NCBI RefSeq assembly: GCF_000764305.2
Contig: NW_025931451.1
Location: 857-64,856, forward strand
Reading direction: 5' to 3'
DNA: 64,000 nucleotides
DNA from: Hyalella azteca
Lineage: Eukaryota; Arthropoda; Malacostraca; Amphipoda; Hyalellidae
In this document: one piece after another, positions 57,799 to 64,000 of the stretch
Layout of the letters: every line of letters starts with the position of its first letter
Position numbering within the stretch: position 1 is the stretch's first letter
The notes under the pieces: model-generated
Seen by the model: only the letters and a program-made list of their open reading frames with translations
Database searches by the model: none
What the model was told of the DNA's origin: nothing
Translations under genes and position numbers: made by a program

Positions 57799-60424
57799 AA
57801 GTTGCAACACCACCATAATGTTGGACATTCGCCCCAACCACACCATATATATCAACAACCTCAATGAAAAAGTTAAAAAAGAAGGTAAGTAGTGATAGTA
57901 GAGAAATTTCTGACCAAAAAATTTGTATTCCAGTAACTTGAAGTTTAATCCTAGAATTTCTGACTGGCACTGTCTAGTGTTGCTAATTAATCGATGATGA
58001 CGCACAAGAAAGTATACTAATCCAAAAGAATCATGAGCTGTTAGTTCCTATATCCTTATTTCCTTGTACTCTGAATAGCTTAGTTGTAAATAATTTTGTC
58101 TTTTTCAAGTTTAATTTTTGAGCAGAGTTGGAATTCTTGATGTTCCAGGTCCTTTCTGATGATTTTGTTTATTATACTAACTCAATTATTATGTTAGAAC
58201 ATTTATTATTTATATGCAGCTCTATCATTCTCTTGAATTTATCCTTTTCAAATTTGTATCTCTTTATTGCTAACATAAATTATCTTGTGTGATGACAAGA
58301 ATATTTCATTTTTTTCAGAGCTTAAGAAATCCTTGTATGCGATCTTCTCTCAGTTTGGACAAATATTGGACATCATTGCTCTCAAGACTCTGAAGATGAG
58401 AGGGCAAGCCTTTGTCGTTTTCCAGGAAATCCACAGTGCAACCACTGCATTACGAGCCATGCAGGGCTTTCCTTTTTATGATAAACCAATGGTGAGCTCA
58501 TTCATAGACCAAGCTTCAACACTGATATTATCTTATAGTGAAAACTCATTAGTGTGCTGGACTAATATATTTTTAAGAATTAGAAATCTATCATCCTACT
58601 GTTTGGTTATTTCACTAGTAAGTTATTCAACTCTGAATAGTGATTGATGCTAGAATATTAAATTCTAGTTCACGCATTGCATATTTGTCCCAGGTTTGAA
58701 ATTAAGTGTTGATATATATATACACTGTAAACTTTTTCTTTTGATTAGGTATATTATTCATAAAATTTCTGCAACAGTTTTACTAGCTCATTACCATTCG
58801 TTTAGTATACCGTACACTAGCCATCAGTATTGTTTGGGAGCTTCTACATGATGATTCTATTCATCCTTGCACTCAAATAGCAAAGTTAATTTGCTAATGA
58901 AGATAAATGGGGCCCCCCAGGAAACCTGGGGCTGAAATTGCTTCACCATCGCTTTGAAGAATTTTGAAAAATTCCATGTACTAAAATCCCTTTCTTTTTA
59001 TTTCCCTCAAGAAAATTGCGTACTCAAAGAGTGACTCGGATGTCATTGCTAAAATAAAGGGTACATATGAGGAACGGGCGCATAAGAACAAAGATGACAA
59101 AAAGAAAAGGAAGAAGGAGGCAAAGGCTGCCGCTGCTGCGGCTGCTGCCGCATCTGCTGCGACTTCTGCTGCTGTTGCTCCCGCCACCGCGGCTGCAGGT
59201 TCCGCACTAGCTGCTGCTGGCGGCGGTATCAGCCTCGCTGCTCAGCCTCGTGAGTGATCTATTCCATCACTGTTATCTTTGTCACAGCTCTCCGAAATGT
59301 CGAGTTCTTATTGTATTGTTATGTCATTGCCAGTGTTTGACTCTTGCGTATAAACTTTGACCCTCTTTTTGCTTAGGTGATTAATCAAAGCAAAAATGGT
59401 AACGAGTTAAGCGGAAGTATGGAACTCTTGATTTAGGTGCAGCAGCAACAACTTGTAGAATCTAAAAATTAGTGCTGGCTCTAAGGCTAAGCATTTTTTA
59501 TCTTCAAGTTCGTCGAAATTTTCCTTAAAAAATAACATAATTAGGTATGTGTACTAAATTTTTTGCAGAGTTTTTTTTTTTAAATATGCAGGTGCAAAAT
59601 CATGCTTTGAGATTTGACTCTATCTGACTGGCTCATATATTCTGAATATCAAAGTGAACAATTTACTTCCTGAACTCTGTTTTAATCATAGATTCAAAGG
59701 AATGTATTGATAAGTTGTAATTTTGTTTCAGCAAAACCGGCGGCGGCACGTTCGACGCTGTTCTCTGGAGCTACAGGCGTTGGAGGCGTCGTGCCTGAAC
59801 AGCCACCAAACCAGATCCTCTTCCTCACCAACCTGCCAGATGAGACCTCCGAGATGATGCTCTCTATGCTCTTCACACAGTATGTTGAGAGTATTTGAGA
59901 TATTTCTATAGCATCGCTCAGCAGTCTGCTTATTATTGCCGAGGCAAAATGCAATATTAATGCCACATTCTGGCCTCCATGGTACATTCTTCATGCAAAT
60001 ATCCTGATATTTAATAAAGAATTGGCGTTTTTGCTTGTAATTTTTGTTTACGACTTCCAAGGAAGATATTTTTTTACCAGATAATCCATTTTGTGAGTTT
60101 CATGCTGCATAAATTTAAATTCAGGTAACATTGTGCGATCTCTCTCGTTTTTCAAATGTCTCAGTCTTGATAAGATCAGTTGATTACATTACGGTATATT
60201 TTGGGTGGAGATAACTCTCTGTTGAATACCGCATATAACTAACTTTTTTACTATTTCCTTTCAGATTTCCCGGTTTTAAGGAAGTACGATTGGTACCTGG
60301 CCGCCACGACATCGCTTTTGTGGAGTTTGAGAATGAGATACAGTCAGCGACGGCTAAAGAAGCCCTGCAAGGCTTTAAAATTACACCCACTCACGCCATG
60401 AAAATAGTCTTTGCTAAAAAATAG
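57799..60424 (+). CDS. snf: SNF: U1 snRNP A / U2 snRNP B'' spliceosomal RNA-binding protein
   Basis: Coding exons 57818-57884, 58319-58491, 59012-59249, 59732-59879 and 60265-60424 join exactly (phases 1, 0, 1, 2) into 261 residues. RRM1 (about 6-85) has RNP2 TIYINNL and RNP1 [11 protein letters not shown]2 (about 186-261) has RNP2 ILFLTNL and RNP1 DIAFVEF and ends AMKIVFAKK. The match to Drosophila SNF is nearly continuous over both RRMs. The protein binds U1 stem-loop II and U2 stem-loop IV in spliceosomal snRNPs. The linker is odd: a Lys-rich run (105-118), then about 30 mostly Ala residues, where the fly protein has a Lys/Pro linker. An acceptor ends at 57798, implying a 5' UTR intron upstream. 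AATAAA at 61223 is a possible poly(A) signal. Confidence 0.96.
58845..58965 (+). repeat. Short repeat with hairpin in snf intron 2
   Basis: Same flanks as 57635-57765, but the hairpin stem is CCCCAGG/CCTGGGG. Confidence 0.6.
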
Positions 60425-61925
60425 TTCTTTATAGACTCCTCCACCTTGACCTCTTCGTTTTAATATTCTACAACTAACAATGTGTTTAATTATCCGGAAT
60501 GTGATAAGCTACTTTGCCGTCGTACCCGTTTAATTTGACCCCCATCTTCTGATGCTTTGTACGAATCCGGGGTTTAAAATCGTTTGAAAGATCACCAGAA
60601 GTAATGCGTTGATTAGATCGCTGCTTGTATAAAAAAACGATCTTGCTGAAGAACTGCATTTATATGCTGTTAATGACGAAGTAAATTCTTATTATTTTGT
60701 TTCCTCTGTACTGCGGTAAAGCCACCATTTTCGGTTATATCATTTACAATACTACAAAGCATTGATCCGAAGTAGCTGTTCATGCCATGCGGTAAACCGT
60801 GGCATTTGAAAAAGAGGACAAATACAAATCTGCCTCAACGTAACTTTTATACTATTATATAACTACTGTTATATAATACTAGGATTACCATAGCGCAAAC
60901 AATTGACTTGAGTAAACGGAAGAACATTTCTGATTTCATCAATGTCATCCATTGATCTTCAACGCAGGGTACCGATTATAATTCGCGTGTGTTAAACTCT
61001 GTTTAGCCTTTAGGCGAAGTGCAATGGCTACGCTCATCTCCTTTAATTCTGTAGAATGGTGTTTAGTACTTAGTTTGCCATTTATACAACTAACGTACGT
61101 AAAATTTGAGTAGTGGCAATCAAACGTATGATAGCAAATCATGTCTGTGATTCGCATTTCCATTTTGTTTTTCCATTGTCCTTTTCCATTTTGCGCAAAT
61201 GACGTTGGGTTTTGTTTGCTTTAATAAATTATTTCACAAGTGAAAATGATACGCTACATTTTAATTTCTTGCTGGGAATTTTCGGATTCTGGAGGTGCGG
61301 GGCCGGTTTCGACATATGTCAGACGTGTATAACCGAAACCTTATGAAGTCCTGTCACTTTCTTTGCTACGTAACACTGGCCTGTCTGGCCACTACTCCCG
61401 ACTTCCTCATGCTACTACGTCACATTGTGGCGTTGCTGTTCATAGACGCGTTTCGAGGCTCCCCTAAAATACGAAGTACCAACTAACTAGAACTTAGAAG
61501 AAGAGGTCTTAACTTAAGTTAAGGCTTCTGTTTACGTTTACTGTTTACTTGTTTAGTTATATCGTAACTAGTAATTAGTAAATCAGAAGTCAAGTGACTC
61601 GAGTTCACAGTCTAGTCTAGTCACAGTAGTCACTGGCCCACGGCTAAGAAGTCAACAAAAAAGTTCCACAGTCCACACCAGTACTGTCCAGGGCAGTAGT
61701 GGCCCAGTACCATATTCATATTGCAGGATTGCAATTTTCCTAGTAGGCTAGTTATGAATACTAACCTAACCTATAGGTAATATTCTTGCTCCAAATTGAC
61801 AAATTTTTTATATATTTACCTTTGTAAAAATTCATAGTTGGCAAACCAGAGAGTTTTTTGTTGTCAGTTGACTGTTGACCTTCCCAGCCGGCCAGCCCTG
61901 TTCGGAGCAATTAAGCATGCCCGTG
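60425..61925. other. snf 3' region; no further gene seen
   Basis: AATAAA at 61223 may end the snf transcript. A partial CATAGTTGGCAAACCAGAGAG end of the MITE family lies at 61832. Confidence 0.5.
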
Positions 61926-61929
61926 ACCA

Positions 61930-62076
61930 TGGTGCCAATCCATAGGTTATTCAAAAGAACCTGTTCTTATGTCATTTTGAACCGATCAACACTTCTTTAT
62001 GGACCGATCGTAAAACACAACCTTCACCAGCAAAAGCTTTCACACTTCTGAAGAAGGTGAGCTGACAGCTACACTG
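61930..62076 (-). repeat. 147-bp repeat, inverted partner of 54025
   Basis: Reverse complement of 54025-54170 with one indel and one substitution seen. Confidence 0.92.
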
Positions 62077-62377
62077 ATCTAATTTGAATTTGAATGCATG
62101 CAGCAATTCAAAATCCTATAGACTGTGATAGACATAGTATACAAGTCATAGAGCCTAAATTTTTAATATCTATAAAAAAATGTACGTTTCTGCATGTATT
62201 ATAATGCTGTTAACATTAGCAAACTTTTAATTATCTCTGATGCAAGAAATACTTGCTTAAATCATTTTATTTTCAATATAAGCGACTGGATGCAACAATC
62301 GGTTTGCAAGAAACGATATAGCCCTGACAGCAGCAATTTCGAATTTTCGATTGACGTTAATTTCTAAATTAAAATGT

Positions 62378-62518
62378 ATTTAGCCAGTATTTCTTGCATC
62401 AGAGATACTGTCAAGTATTTCAATGCTAACAGCATCAAAATCCACACAGAAACGTAAAATTTTAATAGGTTTTACACTGAAATTTACGATCCTATTGCAC
62501 AGAACTGACTCCAATTTC
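62378..62518 (+). repeat. Allelic-looking duplicate, copy A (empty MITE site)
   Basis: ATTTAGCCAGTATTTCTTGC through AATAGGTTTTACACTG to CTCCAATTTC, ending at the single N at 62519. Copy B (62520-62862) is the same sequence with a MITE inserted and one substitution. Confidence 0.93.
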
Positions 62519-62519
62519 N

Positions 62520-62862
62520 ATTTAGCCAGTATTTCTTGCATCAGAGATACTGTCAAGTATTTCAATGCTAACAGCATCAAAATCCACACAGAAACGTAAA
62601 ATTTTAATAGGTTTTACCATAGTGGCAAAGCAGAGAGTTTTTTAGACTCTCTCTCAAGCTCATTTTTGAGTCCTATAAGTAGACCAGTAAAGTATCCTGG
62701 ATACCAGCATCATCATACATAAAAAATTGGTTTAAATCTTGGGTAAATGAGGAAATTAAAAATGAACTGAAATTCAACTGATTCTAAAAAATCTCTGGTT
62801 TGTCACTATGGGTTTTACACTGAAATTTACGATCCTATTGCACAGAACTGACACCAATTTCA
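62520..62862 (+). repeat. Allelic-looking duplicate, copy B (with MITE)
   Basis: Matches copy A on both sides of the insertion at 62618-62810. Confidence 0.93.
62618..62810. mobile_element. 193-bp hAT-like MITE, CATAGTGGCAAA family, intact
   Basis: Ends CATAGTGGCAAAGCAGAGA and TCTGGTTTGTCACTATG. Exact 8-bp target duplication GGTTTTAC on both sides. The empty site is present in copy A. Confidence 0.95.
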
Positions 62863-63487
62863 AATTAAAAACGACTAAATTGAATCCATCGCGCTTTCTG
62901 GCATCAGGTAACACGTGCATGCAACCTTGTAAATAAGTTCATGGCTTGTAAATAGTTTTTCATTACTCAGCATAAATGGCTTTTCATTAAAAATTACCCG
63001 GTGACGCATCTTAAAATTACCTGGCAACGCTTAGGGCTTAAAAACCCATATATTGGTGACGTTGCATCCACCCTCTGCAGTCTGCACCATGGCGTGATGG
63101 TGACGTGAGGCATGAGCATCAACTCAAAATCTCAAATAGGATAGTGAATGAAATTTTGAACTAGATCAGCCAGCTTAAACTGAACTGATACTGAGTGTAA
63201 GAAAAAGCCCATGTGTGCCACTGTGTTAAAATATTTGAACTTTTGTGGCCTGATTGTACAATTTTCACTTTTGTTGGCAATTAGAATCAGATAATAAGTA
63301 ATTCATCTAACGACTAACATGAATCTTTCAGTTCTAAACTTTCAATTTCCTAAAATGGCAGGAAAGCAAGCACTAATTGCAATTTTCAGCTCTAAAGATT
63401 GAAGGTACAGTAGATATATTCCATGCCAGCCATACTGTCCAATAAAAATTCATCGTGCCATTCCGTAGTATAACAAGTATACCTATA

Positions 63488-64000
63488 CAGTGTGGAATTC
63501 TAGAGGGATATTAAATTAACCAGTACACATAGCATATTGGAAAGCAGGACCTGAAAGCTTGGAAAGGCCAGGAACTTTACAGGTTGATGGGGATGCTTTC
63601 AAGCTGTGATTGGTTGATGGGGATGCTTTCAAGCTGTGATTGGTTGATGGGGATGCTTTCAAGCTGTGATTGGTTGTTTCCATAAGCCCCGCCCCCCAAA
63701 TATGGTATATGTGCTACAGTACTGGTTAACTAAATACGGTACTTAACTTAAAACTTGATCATTATGAACAAAGGGCCTGGAAAATCTTCTAAAAATCCAA
63801 TAAATAAAATAAAAATAAAAAATATCTATCAAACAAGAGACATCCAAATTATTCTATAACAAACCTGATGTACTATACAATTGAAACAGTTTGTCCACTT
63901 ATGATCCATCTTTACATTTATAGTCAGTTACATGGCAGAGCACATTATCAACGGAAAGCTTTTCACCTTGGGTGGAAAGCTTTTTTATAAGTGAACTTCC
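63488..64000 (-). mobile_element. hAT-like CCAAT MITE, inverted copy, cut by window end
   Basis: Reverse complement of the 52765 element: CAGTGTGGAATTCTAGAGGG at the start. Three GTGATTGGTTGATGGGGATG units (63597-63676), GCCCCGCCCCCC at 63687, and the TTCACTTATAAAAAAGCTTT block near the end. Confidence 0.93.

Overview
The window looks like nuclear DNA of an arthropod, quite possibly a crustacean, though the species cannot be fixed from sequence alone. The evidence is AT-rich DNA with short exons, GT-AG introns, a single SNF-type U1A/U2B'' protein, degenerate TTAGG runs (the usual arthropod telomere motif), and a very heavy load of non-LTR retrotransposon debris and MITEs.

Three host genes are well supported. 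(1) A Sesquipedalian/PHETA endosomal PH-domain adaptor on the + strand (coding exons 10685-17861). It can be joined in six phase-consistent exons and ends in an OCRL-binding F&H-like motif. (2) A nanos gene on the - strand (coding exons between 27636 and 23379), whose last two exons encode both CCHC zinc fingers. PHETA and nanos are convergent. (3) The spliceosomal protein SNF (U1A/U2B'') on the + strand (57818-60424). It joins in five exact exons to a 261-residue protein with two RRMs and an unusual alanine-rich linker.

The rest is mostly repeats. 1.1-6.2 kb holds CR1/L2-like LINE copies and a LINE ORF1 fragment. 5.3-10.2 kb is a stack of transposons inserted into one another. Several MITEs sit in PHETA introns and in the PHETA-nanos interval. 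That interval also holds a relic resembling part of nanos exon 1 and a segment resembling the PHETA 3' UTR. 27.8-57.6 kb has no confident host gene and contains foldback elements, minisatellites, a 0.49-kb near-identical duplication with telomere-like repeats, a dimeric tRNA-derived SINE, a THAP-like start and an opposite-strand coding relic. snf is flanked by two pairs of inverted repeats.

Technical warnings: two exact Nextera mate-pair junction adapters are embedded in the assembly (4198-4235 and 14355-14392). There are two single-N joins (33481 and 62519), each next to a duplicated segment. At 62519 the two copies look like two alleles, one with and one without a MITE.
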